Origin: Ulva prolifera
Taxonomy: Eukaryota; Chlorophyta; Ulvophyceae; Ulvales; Ulvaceae
Assembly (NCBI GenBank): GCA_023078555.1
Contig: CM041201.1
Location: 8,315,172 to 8,379,171, forward strand
Length of the DNA stretch: 64,000 nucleotides
Reading direction: 5' to 3'
Shown: in pieces, positions 22,720 through 35,977 of the stretch
Layout: every line of letters begins with the position of its first letter
Numbering within the stretch: the first letter of the stretch is position 1
The notes under the pieces: generated by a model
Seen by the model: only the letters and a program-made list of their open reading frames with translations
Database searches by the model: none
Told to the model about the DNA's origin: nothing
Made by a program: the position numbers and the translations under genes

Positions 22720-23785
22720 AACTCGTTCGGCAACACCAAAAGGTGAACCAGTCTATTGAATCGTAAGAGAGGCTGACACAGATTTAGACAGGAACATTAT
22801 TAAACTTTACAGTCTGCACCAGCAGGCGTGCTCCCACTGGTACATTCATTGATTCAAATTTAGCATCGCCATGGGCAGTGACGCGGCAGCACTGCCAATA
22901 TGTTGTGGGCAAAACAACCTCACTGTAGTCAAACAGTGGCATGATAATACCGACACAGGCTTTGAACTGTATGTTCTTATGCCTCAAAGCGGCGTTTGCG
23001 GGAGTTGTTTCGCACATGGTGCCCACGGACAAGGTGGCTACATGGCCACAAGGTGATGGCGTCGATCGAACCGTTCACGTCATATAGATCTCGCCATGCC
23101 CAGCGTGCAGAAGCACCCAGCTGCAAATTCAGTAAGAGACACCGCCCGCACACACACACACCAACAGATACAGCTCTACATCTCCACACTTGGGTGGTCA
23201 TCACAGCCCCACTGATCGCAGCACAACACAACAGCGGACGTTGCAGGTGAGGTACTTTGAGCACTCTCCTGGCAGCATATTTGCCTGATAATGGTTGTAT
23301 GGAATGTGTTCGTTAGCCTGCTCATGCCGGCATCCTCCGTGCACAGGCAGCGAAGCTCAGCATCCCGCGTGCGCCTTACACAGTCCTCGGATGGGTATCG
23401 AGGCCACGCAATGATCCGGCCAATGTACTTGAAGTTATCTGCATGCTTTCATCGTATCAATCGCTGGTGTAGAGGGCTGCAGTTTCACGCAGACAGTACC
23501 TCGAGCGCTCTCATCCACGGAATGCGACGGCCTTCATGGCTGCCCCGCATGCCGGTATAGAGCATGAAACCCACCATAGGTACACCAATTGACTGTTCTG
23601 TCGTACATCTGCTTCTGCCTGAGCCTTTCCCTCGTGCGCACGTGCACAACTGTGGGGCTTCAGCCTCACTGGCATATCGCCTGATGCGCTTCTTTTTGTT
23701 TACAGGCGCCCAGAAGTTTCAAGTCTTCCTGCATATTCGTGTGGCTGCTGTGAATCTGCGAGCCGGGATTGTATATTTCGCTACG
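22720..23785. other. Intergenic, divergent gene starts
   Basis: This region lies between the divergent starts of POC5 (minus) and the ABC1 kinase (plus), so it should hold both promoters. No TATA-like element was convincing. Short open frames here are not supported. Confidence 0.4.
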
Positions 23786-26700
23786 ATGGCCCCAATTCCA
23801 CGCCCAACTAGTGTCGGGCCCGGCGTGGCTCCCCCGAAGCCACTCGCCCGTTTATCCACTTTGGATCACAACGCAGCCTCTCTCCGATTGCAGCGCAGCG
23901 TCGCATCCGAGCTAGCCCAGCCCATCAGCCCGGTTTCGCGTAGCAGCGTTGTCGCTCGAGCGGCTCCCTCGGCCTCCGAAGCAGTCGCTGCCATCGACGT
24001 GGTCGTGAAGCAACAGGCTCCGCATGACAGTCTCCTCAAGCAAGGCACGGCCTCCGCGTGGGAGATGCTGGACAAGGTACGTCCCTCAAGGCCCGAGTAT
24101 CCACCCTCTGCGTTCGTTGACCGTCCATGCAGCCCTCACCTCTTGCATTCTCATGTCGCTCAGACTTCGCTCAGCTGCTCCAAATTACCTGACGCGCGTT
24201 GCCCGAGGCTTCTACAAGCAGGCGGAGCGACATAGGACAGGTCCCAGAAATGCAGTCGAGTCGGCAGGGATACGTACTCCTCTTGCCACGCCATGGCGGG
24301 ATTGCCCAGGCATCTCCGTGCCTCTGACAACCCAGCGTGACTTGATTGCTTCACACGCTGCCGCATTTGCACCAGATCGCAGTCACCATCGCCACCCGTT
24401 ACCTTCCCCCGCATGCAGATCATCTCCGCCCCCGATGCTGCGCCACCCCTGAAGACCATCGCCGCAGCAACAGGCCAGATCTCGCAGCTCCCTGCCGCTG
24501 TCAAGGATGCCCTCTCGTCCCTCTCCTCCACCCTCTCCTCCCTCACCCCCCACCCCTCCACCCCCGACTACATCCAGACGATCCAGAACTCCTCCCTCGC
24601 GGCCTGGGCCGCGCTCACCGCGGCCTTCCCCTCCGACACCCCGACCCCCTCCCTCCCGTCCCTCCCCACCGTGCCGACCGCCGCCGACCTCTCGGCCCTC
24701 CTCGGCTCCTCCGCGCTCTTCAACGGCACGTTCACAGAGTCCGAGGCTGTGGCGATCGTGTCAGGTGCCGCCGCGGTCCTTGCGGTCGCGACCATCACCG
24801 CACACACCTCCGCCGGCTCCTTCCCGGAGACCGCCTCCGACTCCCAGCTGCCCTCGGAGTACGACGGCGACGCGATCTACCGCTACTGGTCCGCGCGGCC
24901 GTCGACGATGCTCGCACGCAGCATCGAGACCGCCTCGCTCGCCGCCGGCTTCCTGGTCGGCCTGCAGTTTGACCGGCTGACGGGGCGTGTAAAGGAGAAC
25001 GAGCGCATGCGTGCGCGCGCGCTGCGCGAGGCCGTCGACCGGCTCGGCCCCGCGTACATCAAGGTCGCGCAGGCCCTGTCGACACGCGTCGACCTCCTCA
25101 CGCCCGCATACTACGAGGAGATCACGCTGCTGCAGGACCAGGTGAAGCCGTTCCCGAACGCCGAGGCGATGGACATCCTCGAGGTACGGCTCCCCCTGTA
25201 GCCGCTCATGCATGTATGCGCAGCTGCAATCATGCGTGGTAGCTGCTCTGCTGAACGCGTCGGCCGCGGATGGGGAGGGAACGGTGGATGCGAGTGCGTG
25301 ACGTGTGCTGTGCGTGGCGTGCAGCAAGAGCTCGGCAAGCCGGTGACGTCGGTTTTTTCGAGCATCTCGGCGGGGCCGGTGGCCGCGGCGTCGCTGGGGC
25401 AGGTGTACCGCGCGACGCTGCGCGACGGCGGCGCGGACGTCGCGGTGAAGGTGCAGCGCCCCGGCGTGCTCGAGCTCGTGGCGCTGGACCTCGTGATCGG
25501 CCGCAAGGGCATCGAGGTCGCGGGCGCGCTCTTCCCGGAGCTCGTGCGCGGCCCCGACATCCTGCCCGTGCTCGACGAGTGGGCGTTCAAGCTGTACCGC
25601 GAGATGGACTACCGGCGCGAGGCCGTGATGATGCAGCGCTTCGAGGACGACATGTCCGAGCTGCAGGGCATCATGATCCCCAAGGTGCGTGCCGTGCTGC
25701 GCGTGCTGCGGGCTGTGTTGCGTCTGTGTTGCAACCATGAAGGCGAGGAGGCAGGTAGTGCTGCGGGAACAAGGGCGCAGCACGACAACAGTGTCGTCAA
25801 GACGGGACACCCACAAGCCACTGCCAGCATCCCACGTTGCCTATGTGTGTGATGGGGCAGGCCGGGATCTGGTTGGTGGGTGTGAGCAGTGTTGGTGTGG
25901 GGTCGGCAGCGCGATCCACAGCAGCGCATCAGCGCCGCCCAAGCCCGGTATATGCCTGGATGAGCGGTCCACTACCGCCGTGCTCTGTATGCCACTAGCG
26001 CATGCATCACACCATTGCATTGCGCCACTGGCTTTCTGTGGTCTCATCCGAAAGCTCCGACTGCGCCAGACGCCATCTGCTTTGTGCTCCGGTTTGCGCT
26101 GTACTCATGCTGCGGCCCGGCCCTGATCGCCTCATGTGTCTGCAGTCCTTCGCCTCCGCGACGACGCGCCGTGTGCTCACGACAGAGTGGATCGAGGGCG
26201 AGAAGCTGTCGGAGAGCAACGCGGCGGACGTGCGGCAGCTGTGCACGACGCTGCTCAACGCGTACCTCATCCAGCTGCTCGACAGCGGCCTGCTGCACGC
26301 GGACCCCCACCCCGGCAACCTCATCCGCACCCCCGACGGCCGCATCTGCATCCTCGACTTCGGTGCGCCCCCCCGCCCGCCCCGCCCACGCCCGCCTGCT
26401 GCTGCTGGACTGACGGCCGGTCACACGCACGCATGCATGTACACATGCATGCGTACGCGTAGCGCTCTGGTAGGCAGGATCAAACAGAGCTTGCATGCCC
26501 CGCGCACCCTGGCCATGCGGCGCATCCCTGCTGCATCGGTGGCGTTGCTGGGTGGCCGGCCGCTGTGTGACTGCAGGCTTGTGCCGGGGGCTGGCGGGCT
26601 GCAGCTGGCTGCGGTCTTGCGCCGTGTGCATGCATGAGGCTGCAGCTGGATTATGCACTTGCGGTGTCCGTGTGAGCAGGGTCCATGTGAGCTCGTGTGA

Positions 26701-28741
26701 ACAAACCTCATGCACACGCTCGTGCGAACATGGTGACGCCCAGGCACTGCATGGCGGCGGCATGCTGGTACATCTGCAGAGCTCTGAATTCCCCAGTCCC
26801 CAAAAAAAAAAGGGGAAAAAACGCATGTGAAGCCACAGAGCTGCGCGGCCGCGGTTGCTGACGCGGTGGCGGCTGCTGCAGGTCTCGTGACGGAAGTGCC
26901 GCAGCAGTTCCGCGTCTACATCCTCGAGTACATGGCACATCTCTCCCTCAAGGACTGGCGCGGCGTCGGCCAGGACTTTGTGAACCTCGAGTTTGTGGCG
27001 CCGGGCTCGGTGCACCCGAACGACGTGCCGGGGCTGATGGACTCGGTCGGCGTCCTGCTCGACGTGCTCATGGGCGGCGGCGGCGCGAAGAACCTCGACC
27101 AGCTGCAGGCACGCCCCCCCTGCGTCCAGAATTTCTCAGATGTGTCTTCTTAAAGTCAGGCCGTGGTACAGCAATCGATCGTAGACTTGCGCAGCGTTTT
27201 ACACGGTATTGTAATCACGCACAGGAGCCAGCGCCCATTGGTTGAGACGCTGCTGTCTGAGCGGCCGCTGTGGCAGATGTGTGGCTTGTGCTGTGTGTTC
27301 GTGCGTGTACATGCATGCTGTCGGCGAGCACATGTGTTCGCTCGGGGTTGCAGCGGCATCGCGCCGGTTTCACTGCTAGTCCGGGTTGTAATTACATGAA
27401 AGTGTGAGAAGGACCCCTGGACCCGAAGACATCCCTGTGTAGTCCTGCAGCCTTCTTGCATTCGTCTTCTGGGTTGTCTTCTTCTTGCACCTGCGTTTGC
27501 CCATGAGCAGGCTGGCGTGTGGTGTTGTATGTCCCCCTGCTCCCCACCCCCCCTGCGCCCCACCACGCCTGACTGCTCACACCTGGCTACGCCTGACCTT
27601 GGCCCCGCGCCTGCAGAACAAGGAGCTTGTGGACATGGTCGGCCTCGACCCCGCCGACCTCGACGACGCGGGCTTCATGGACGGCTTCGCGTCGGTCCTC
27701 AGCAACCTCGCCGACCCGTCGGCCGTGGACGGCGCGAGCGACAAGGACCGCGAGCGCGCTCAGAAGATCCGCCTGCTCAACGAGCAGGTCAAGTTCCGCC
27801 TGCCGCCGTACTTTGTGCTCATCCTGCGCGCGTTCTCGGTGATCGAGGGGATCGCGCTCAAGGTCGACCCCGACTACTCGATCATCAAGGAGACTTTCCC
27901 GTTCCTCAGCCGGAAGCTGTTGACGGACGACAACGAGCAGGTGCGGCGGGCGCTACGGGAGGTGCTCTACGGCAGCAAGGAGCGCATGGACATGGAGCGC
28001 TTCCGCACGCTGTTCGACTCGCTGCAGAGCTTCACGACAGACGGGCTGACGGTCGGGGGGGAAGGCGCCACGGCGGCGCCGGCGCTCGCGGCCGCGGACG
28101 CTGACAGCGGGTTGGACAAGAACACGCTGCTCGCGCTCCAGAGCATTCTCGACACGCGGGGGTCCTCATACATTCAGGAGCTACTGGTGGCGGAGCTCGC
28201 TGCGACGCTGGACTCACTATCGCGGGGTGCGGCGGTGTCCCTGCTGCAGCGCGCGCTGCAGAGCAGCCTAACAACGGCGACGCTCGGGCTGCTTAACGGG
28301 CTCGGGCCGCTGCGGCGGATCGTGTTTCCGCTGCCGCTGCCGGCGGAGGTGATCTCGCGGTTTGGGGATGTCGTGACGTTGACGGAGGAGGACCAGATGG
28401 CGATCCGGAACGTGGAGATCGCGTGGGGGGCTCTGCGGCCGGCGGCGGAGGCGCGCGCCGGGGGCCCGGACGCGCTGCAGCTGTCGCTGCTGCGGTCGTT
28501 CGCGAGCAGCGTGCAGGAGCTGCCCGGGGAGACGCGGGCGCAGCTGGTGGAGGGCGCGAGCCGCACGAGCGCGCTCGTGCTGGAACAGCTGGTGCAGCGC
28601 ACCGCGAGCCGGTTCTCGCAGGACGTCGCGAACGTGCGGCGGCAGGCGGACGCGGTGGAGGGGATCATGGGGGGCGGCACGCAGGGTGAGGGCAGTTTGC
28701 GGCCGATCGGCACCGGCGGGTCTGCGGCGGCGCAGGAATGA
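23786..28741 (+). CDS. ABC1/UbiB family atypical kinase (ABC1K), probably plastid
   Basis: ABC1 kinases regulate prenyl-quinone metabolism in plastids and mitochondria. Exons 23786–24076, 24419–25183, 25325–25684, 26146–26362, 26882–27108 and 27617–28741 join in phase to 994 residues. The first exon resembles a stromal transit peptide: Ser/Arg/Ala-rich, no acidic residues at the start, then VVARAAP. Kinase motifs are LGPAYIKVAQALSTR (the family KxGQ motif, here with Ala for Gly), an Ala-rich loop ASLGQVY, VAVKVQRP with the lysine, YREMDYRREA (ExD), LLHADPHPGNLI and ILDFG. A hydrophobic segment near residues 200–215 could anchor it. A C-terminal extension of about 375 residues follows the fifth intron. 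That intron seems to start with GC (CAG|GCACGC); a GT alternative five codons later is possible. Coding GC is very high. Confidence 0.9.
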
Positions 28742-30622
28742 GCGGCGGGGGTGTCCGCATCCGACCGGGGCGGGGGCGCTAGGTGATGGCGTCGTGGCGC
28801 GTCGGCCGTTGGGCCTAGCGTGGCGATGGCGAGTGTTGGGGCTGTGACAGAGCAGATGTATGCGTGATGTGTGCCCCTTGCGGTGGATTTGAACGTGTAA
28901 ACCGGAGGGCGCGTTGAACGGGCGCGAGGGCCGATGGCCGATGGCGCCGCCGCCATATGCATGGTCTGGAACCAGGCCTCCGGATGTCGAAGTCACAGCA
29001 CGATTTGCAGCCTCCTCACAACACTCGTTTGCAGGGAGTGCATCTTGTGGCGCTCCGGCATGAGACGCATGCGCAGATGCACGTCGCCGGAATAATGTGC
29101 TGCGCATGAAGTGCGATGGTTCGAAGCCTGCCCTGGTTCTTGTTGAAAGCTTTTGGGGCCACTCTACATGACAGTCGAGGAGGTATCTTTGTGTCCATAA
29201 TCTAGACTCCAGCTACCGCAGGGATCTCACGCGCCGAGCATGCAGCAAGTTTCAGCGTGCCCATTCATGTGAAACCGAAACGCTGTCAAGTCCGCAGCAT
29301 GCACTAGTAGACAAGTACTTGTCATCCAGATAGCTTCGAGACGTCGTGTCGAGTCTCATATGCGTCCCATCCTTCGACAGCCGCGACGACGATGAAATTT
29401 CACATGCATGTGATACAACAAGGAAGACTTTGTCACGGACAGAGCAGCTGGTGCCCCTCGCGCACGACAGCCACGGATTGTGTGGCCACGGAAGCCATGA
29501 CTCACGACACTACCGACGCGCCCTCGCGGTCCCGACTGCGGACTTGTGTCGAAACGCCTTCGAGGCCAGCCACATGTCTGGTCGAACAGGATCTACGCTA
29601 GACGTGCAGCCATGGTCATGCAGATCTGACTCTCTCGAGACACGCAGCTGTGGACAATCCAGCTACACTGCGCACATTTGAGTTGTTTAATCAGAGTGGA
29701 CGCTTTGCGGACAGCGTGCGCGCGCAAGCTCTTGGTGTATGCACCTGAGATGTCTAGAGGCTAACGAACGCTCTCGGTTTTCCGATCTTTGCCGATTCGC
29801 GTTCCTTGGTACATGCTGGTGCGTTGTGTAGGTGCCAGACGTCACGGGGAATATTCTGGTCCGGGCGCGTACGTGCATGTGCACATTCAATAAACGCCGG
29901 CGAATCAAAGTTTTGGCTCCACGCATGTGCTCGACATGACGAAACGAAATTGTGCACCCGCATCGTGCCCGTGCATGGCCCGTCTAGATCTGCACGGCCC
30001 TATGCCGGATCCTCCAGAGCAATTGCTGGACCCCGGAAGCAGCGGCATGGAAACTTTAGCTTCGGCATGTGCCGTGTGCAAACCTGCGAGTGCTGTTGCG
30101 CACCATGGTGCCTGAAGCAACTCGCGCTGGTGTTTCACGAGAGGCTCGGCTGCACAGTTTTTGTGCACAGGTTGGAATCAGGCTCGCGGTACTTCTGGCC
30201 CTGCAGGGCCGTGCGGAATTCGCCTTGCCACGACAACCACAGCTGACCTAGAGGGCATATCCTCGTGTGCTGAAGTGCATCTTTGAACTGCACGCGTGAT
30301 ACATGAGCTTTCAAACGTTCAAGACATGTGCTCCACGGGAAAAGCGTCTTGGTAGGCGGAAACAGTACGCGGGCCTCAAATAGCTTTGCTGGCGTGGCAA
30401 TATGCCACACGCACGCATGCCGAAACGAGACAGTCTGTTGGGCACCGTCCAGACAGAAATTGCGCGTCGACTTCCGTAATAGATCGATACCGGGCTAGCA
30501 GTATGTACCAGTGTGTTTTGCATACCTTGAGAGGTAGACAGTGGTGAGGCCTTGGCCGCACAGCCGACTGGTGCAGCCGCTCCTTGGCCAATTACCCTTT
30601 TATTACACTGCTCAGTGTAGCT
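28742..30622. other. Intergenic region
   Basis: Nothing coding could be supported. The sequence is less GC-rich than the flanking genes and carries restriction-like palindromes, including CACCATGGTG near 30105. Some of it is probably promoter for the carrier gene starting at 30623. Confidence 0.45.
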
Positions 30623-33600
30623 ATGCCGCGGCTTGCACGACCTGTTCCCAGGGACCGCACCAGCTCGCGGAGCCCTGCGGTCCGGGCAGTCAGCTCCAGT
30701 TACCACCGCTTTCTGGCTTTTGCTGCCGTTAACCTGCCTACAAGCTTCCCAGAAAATCCTCTGAAGGAAATTAGTCTGATTCTTGATCTTCCATGGCTCA
30801 AGTCCCAGGAGAATGACGTTGACGGGCATCCAAATAAGCGGCGTTTGTTGACTGTGTCAGAATTCTTCCGGTACACGGACGATCAAGGTACTCCTCTTAC
30901 GTGTACTACAATGCCTTAATGACGCATTTGCACTTGATGATTGCGTCTGGTGCCATACTGTTTGATCGCGGAGACATGCCCCAGTGCTGCTGGAGACCAT
31001 GGACCGCCACACGAGCTCGCGGAAATCAGAATTACATATTGTAGCTTGTGTACTGATTAAACAGGAAGTTCGCTGGCGTCTCTCCATACGGCCCACATCT
31101 GTGCAACGTCGTTTTCCCGCCCTTCGCGTCCTGTGCACTTCGCTCACAGGCACTACAGCAGACCGTATCGCGTCCTTATAGCAAATTCAATTATGAGATG
31201 CTACCGCTTGCGCCTTGTGAATTCGCTGGGTGCGCGCTGGGTAGAGATGCCCTGCTTTCGCGATGCAAGGTGTCCGAGTATGGCCGTGGACAAGCGACAC
31301 AAATGATCTCAATGTCTCGGGAACAAACTCTTTATTTTCACCCGAGGCTGTAGCGTCTCAAGGTAATCGTTTCGTTGATCCGTCCTGTCGATGAAGTGGA
31401 CCCGGGATGACGCCACGAAGGCATCTACAGCTCATGCCAGCTTGTACCTTCCGGTCACGGCACTTTTCAAAGCATGCTTCTCGGCGTGTGTGCATGTGAG
31501 TTTTACGGCTGATCATCAGCTTCCAATTTCACATTTCATGGACGCCCGCGTGCAGCACTTGTTCGTTGCGCTCAGCTAGCATGACACGGCGCAAGTATCC
31601 ACAGCAACATGTAATTGCCATACTTTTGCACGTGCAGCTCATAATGTTCATGACGGCGATGCCCGTTTTGTGCTGCCCGCAACGACTGTGCCCTCTGCCG
31701 TTTGAATGAGCAGCAGGCAGGGCTTCGATGCGCTCAACTGCAGTTCATGCGACCATGCACAATTCGAGTCCATCATTTGTAATGACATAGTGCGACATTA
31801 TGCGTGCGATTTTTCTAGGCAGTAGTGAGCGCACGGACGGCCCAAGTATGGGAAGGCATCGTGCTCGACGCCCTGCCCTGCTGCACTACACCGCACACCA
31901 TCGGCGACTCCCTCTAATTACATAACGCACACAATACATGATTGGAGCTCACTGAATCCACATATCGCAGCCACCTGATCATGTCACTCTTAGATGCAAA
32001 TGCCACACCCGAGCACGCTTCGTTTCTTTGGCCCAGGGACCGATCTCTCAGCGGCCTGAACGACCCACGAGCAAAGGAAGCAGCACGAATCCTTGTGCTT
32101 CCTGCGCCTCATCAGCTTATGTTGCAGACGTGCTCCACTCTGGTCCAGCTGACATTAGCCACAGATGTTCAGAGGCCCGCGTTCTGCCACATGTGTCTCC
32201 AGTTGTTTCGCAACCGTGTTCCGTCAGGTGGACGTGGCAAATTCATTCTGCTTGTACATGAAAACACATAGCTGGATTTCCTTGGCCAACAGCGCGCGAC
32301 CCCCGGGTTGCAGATGCTGAGTTTTTCAAGATGTTGGACCAGGACCAAGATGGCAAGGTCACTGTGGATGACCTCAAGGAGTGCCTGCGCCGCAACAACC
32401 TCAGCCAGGAGTACGCCCACCAGTTCATCAGCAGGGCTCGCGGAGGCCGCTGGTGGGCCTCCTCCGTCACGTGCGCCTCCCATCCCTGCCCAATGAGCCC
32501 ACATGCTCATTCTGCGACGCACTGCAATGCACCCGCTTGATTGTCGATCCTGACCCTTCCAGTGCGCCAGGGTGGTCTGCTTTATGCAGGTTTGAGGAGT
32601 TCAAGAGCATGATCGATGACAGTGAGTCCAAGATGCTGCGCGCCTTCTGCAACCTGGACGTGGACAAGAACGGCAGCCTCGACATGTCGAAGCTCAAAGG
32701 TGCCCCACCCCCCACCCCCCTGGCTGCGTCTACACCTGTGCACAACCACACCGGTCCTTCCTTGTGCACGGCAGTCATGGCGGTCTCTCTTGGCACAGAG
32801 GCGCATGCCTCGTGCGGCATCAGGCGCCATCGGCCAGCACAGCATACTCCACACCAAACTGTGCACTCAGTCGAGCGGAGCGGCAGAGTGACCTGAGGTC
32901 GGCCGGGAGGCGGTGGAGCTTGCGGCGGTGTTGCTGGGGCATGTCCACATTCGGCCTGCCATCCTCCCGACGTGCAACACGCACGCATGGCAGATGAAGT
33001 GCAGAACTGACCAGCTGGAAACAGCGCGGTCGTCACTGGCAGTGTTCCGTGGTGACCGTGGGCGTGCCGTGCAGCGTCGCTGGCGAAGCTGGACCTGCCG
33101 GCGACAGACGAGAACGCGCGGGCGATGCTGCGCGCGCTGGGCAAGGCAGAGGACGCCTCGGTGGCGTACGGCGAGTTCCGGCGGTTCGCGATCCTGATGC
33201 CGCGCGACAAGCTCATGAGCGACCGCGAGCCGAATCTAACCTGGTTCGAGAGCGCCACCTGCTTGCCCCTCGGCGGTGTGCCCCACCCCGCCGGCCTTCC
33301 GGTAATCGCCACTGTTCACACTCTGCACAGCGTCGTGGTCGTACGCATGCATGCGTGCCCCCCCCCCCCCCCCCCCTGCGTAAACGTGCCAGCATCTATC
33401 ACGCATGGGGAAGAGACCATCAATCGGCAGTCAGTCTAACACCCGATTCTGGCACGACTTTGATCAGGAGGTCGATGGTATGCTGGAGGCTGTGATGCGA
33501 TGTTACGGGATGCCTGGACCCGTTCCTCTGGTCCGGCTGGGTAGTGATTGAACGCTTCCGCGCTGCAGGGACAATTGAGGAGGGGGTGTCGACGGTGAAG

Positions 33601-35977
33601 GTGCTCGTGCGAGCGGCGCTCGCCGGCGGCCTCTCCTCCGGCCTCTCCACCCTGATGATGCACCCGCTCGACACGCTCAAGACGCGCGTGCAGTCCATCC
33701 CTGGCGCGAGCATCGCGTCGGTTGCGCGGGAGGTGCCGCAGATGGGTCGACGCGCGCTTTACCGCGGCATCGTGCCGGCCGGCACCGGCGCGTTTTCGTC
33801 ACACGGCATCCGCACGTGCGCGTACGAGGGCGCGCTGATCGCGATGTCCTCCGTCGGCATCCCCTTCCTGCAGGCGCAGCCCGCCGCGAGCTTCCTCGGC
33901 ACGCTCGTCGGCACGACCGTGCGCATCCCGTGCGAGGTGCTGAAGCAGCAGCTGCAGCGCGGCAACCACGCCAACGTGCAGGTGCGCCCGCCGCCGCTGC
34001 GGCCCCCTCGCCCATGCTTGGGGCCGGTGTTGCTGCGGCTCGCACGCCCGTGCGATGCAAATACGCCTTGGTTGAATTGTAGCTGCTGGAGGTGGCGCTG
34101 CTGTGCTCGCCGTGTGTGTGAGAGATGCGATCGCTCGCAGACGCCAGCTGTCGTGGGGATAGCCGCCACAGACGTGCGCTCCGGAGTCATTGCGGCTGTG
34201 TGGCCTCTTGGGTATCTATGAGGACCCTCATTTGCGGCCCCGTGCTGTGTCCGACTGGAAGAGCCGTGCTGAGCCGGGGGTGTGCGTGCGAGGGTGCAGG
34301 TGGCGACGGCAGAGATCTCGAAGATCGATGGCACGCGAGGGTTCTTCCGTGGCGCCGGGGCCCTCATGGCCCGCGAGGTCCCCTTCTACGTCGCCGGCAT
34401 GGTGCGTCAACCCTGCTGCCTGCCCGCTGCCTCCTCCACTCCGTCACCTTCCGAATGTCCTGTCCCGGGTCACATGCGCTCCCTGCTGGCTCAGAGCGGG
34501 CCGCATGCTGAGTCGTTACAAAAATGCTTCCAGCAGCTGCCAGTGGTAAGTGCGCTGCATGCATGCGCGCTGTGCGCCAGGTCCTCGTAGCGATATGCCC
34601 CAGGCGATGTGCAGAGTCGCAGCCGGTGGATGCTGTCTCAACGGCCGGGCAGCACGCTGCATCCGCGGGGCGTGCGCAGCCCGGAAGCGTGCAGTCACGC
34701 GGAGGCCGACAGCCGGCGCATGCATGCAGGTGCTGTACGAGCAGTACAAGCGGCTGTTCAACGGGGAGTACTTCGGCGGCAGCGTGCGGGCGCTGTCGAA
34801 CCCGGAGACGATCGCGATCGGCGCCCTCGCCGGCGCGAGCGCGTCCTTCATCACCACCCCCGCCGACGTCGTCAAGAGCCGGCTGATGACCGCCGCCGCG
34901 GGCTCCTCCACGAGCACGGCGACGATCATCGTGGACCTCATCTCGAAGGAGGGCGTGTGGGCGCTCTTCAAGGCATGCCCTCGCCCCGCCCACCTGCAGT
35001 GTCAGCTGCCGCCTGCTTGCGAGTCGGCCACTGTGATGGGATGGAGATGGGACGGACGCAGCGTGTGTGCATGATTGCATCGCCCCATCCACCTCCCGGA
35101 CTTGTGTAGCAGCGACACGCACTCGAATCTGCTGCGCAGTTGTGCATCTGAGGTCTTCAAAGCCTGCTTGCGGGCTTTCAAGATGTGAGAGGGGTGTCCT
35201 GATGGCGGTTGCTTTATGCAGGGCGCTGTCCCCCGGGCGATCTGGATTGCGCCGCTCGGCGCGATGAACTTTGCAGGCTACGAGCTCGCGAAGCGCGCCA
35301 TGGGTGTCCAGTCGAGTGGCACGGAGCCGCTGCCGGAGAAGAAGCCGGAGCCTGCGGCGGCGCCGCCCGCCGCGGCGGCGCCGCCGCCGGCGGCCGCTGA
35401 GAAGCCGCCCACCGCGCAGCAGATCACAGCGGCGGCTGCGGCCGCTGTGCCTGCTGCGCCGCCGCAGCAGGCCAGCACGCCGGGCGCGGGGGCCGCGGCT
35501 GCTAGCGACGACCCTGGGAAGGGGTCTGGTGGGGGCGGTGAGGCTGCCACCCCGCCCGCGAGTGATCCTGCGCCGGGCCCGGCTGCGGCCGCCGCGGCTG
35601 GGGATCGTGCAGGAGACTGCGTAGACACCGCTGCCGCTGCACCCGTTGCGGAGGGTGGTGCGCAGGCGTCAGCGGGGCCCCCGTCCGGGGGCCAGCCGCT
35701 CGCGCGCATCGAGTCTTTGTGGCGGAGGGTGCCAGCGCCAGGCGCCGCAGCGCGCAGCACGGGTGCAGGAGAGCCTGCCGCGCCTGCGCCTACCCCGGCG
35801 GGGCAGAGTGGGGCTGGCGTGTGCGAAGTGTGTGGCCGCTCGGGGGCTGTGGCGCCACCGGCAGCCACACTGGGGAGCCCTGCGCTGGGCAACCATCACG
35901 TCAAAGGGGGTGCAGGCCCGGGGCCGGGGTTGTCGCAGATCCGCAGCTGGCTCCTGGCGTGGCCGGAGCGCTGGTGA
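30623..35977 (+). CDS. EF-hand mitochondrial-carrier family protein, SAMTL type
   Basis: A carrier-family transporter related to plant SAMTL (S-adenosylmethionine-carrier-like, with N-terminal EF-hands). Exons 30623–30887, 32314–32452, 32590–32699, 33075–33275, 33569–33981, 34300–34401, 34730–34972 and 35222–35977 join in phase to 742 residues. A basic, Ser-rich N-terminus suggests organelle import. The SAMTL signature LLTVSEFFRYTDDQ precedes two EF-hands: DQDQDGKVTVDD (canonical) and DVDKNGSLDMSK (position 12 is Lys, so weak). Three carrier repeats follow with PxD/ExxK motifs: HPLDTLKTRVQ, RIPCEVLKQQLQ and TPADVVKSRLM. GAMNFAGYELAK closes the fold. A tail of about 225 residues, rich in Ala, Pro and Gly, follows and is not part of the plant protein. 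Exon 7 ends AAG|GCATGC, a GC–AG intron required by the protein join. Intron 1 is 1.4 kb. Substrate is unproven. Confidence 0.9.
33358..33376 (+). repeat. Poly-C tract in an intron
   Basis: A run of about 18 C lies in the fourth intron of the SAMTL-type gene. Similar runs occur near 5230, 5391 and 50284, and G runs near 39780 and 50477. Confidence 0.85.

Noticed and set aside
24346..24980. Long His/Arg/Pro-rich frames over the ABC1K second exon
   Set aside because: They are frame shadows in very GC-rich DNA; the ABC1K frame alone has conserved motifs and phase-correct junctions.
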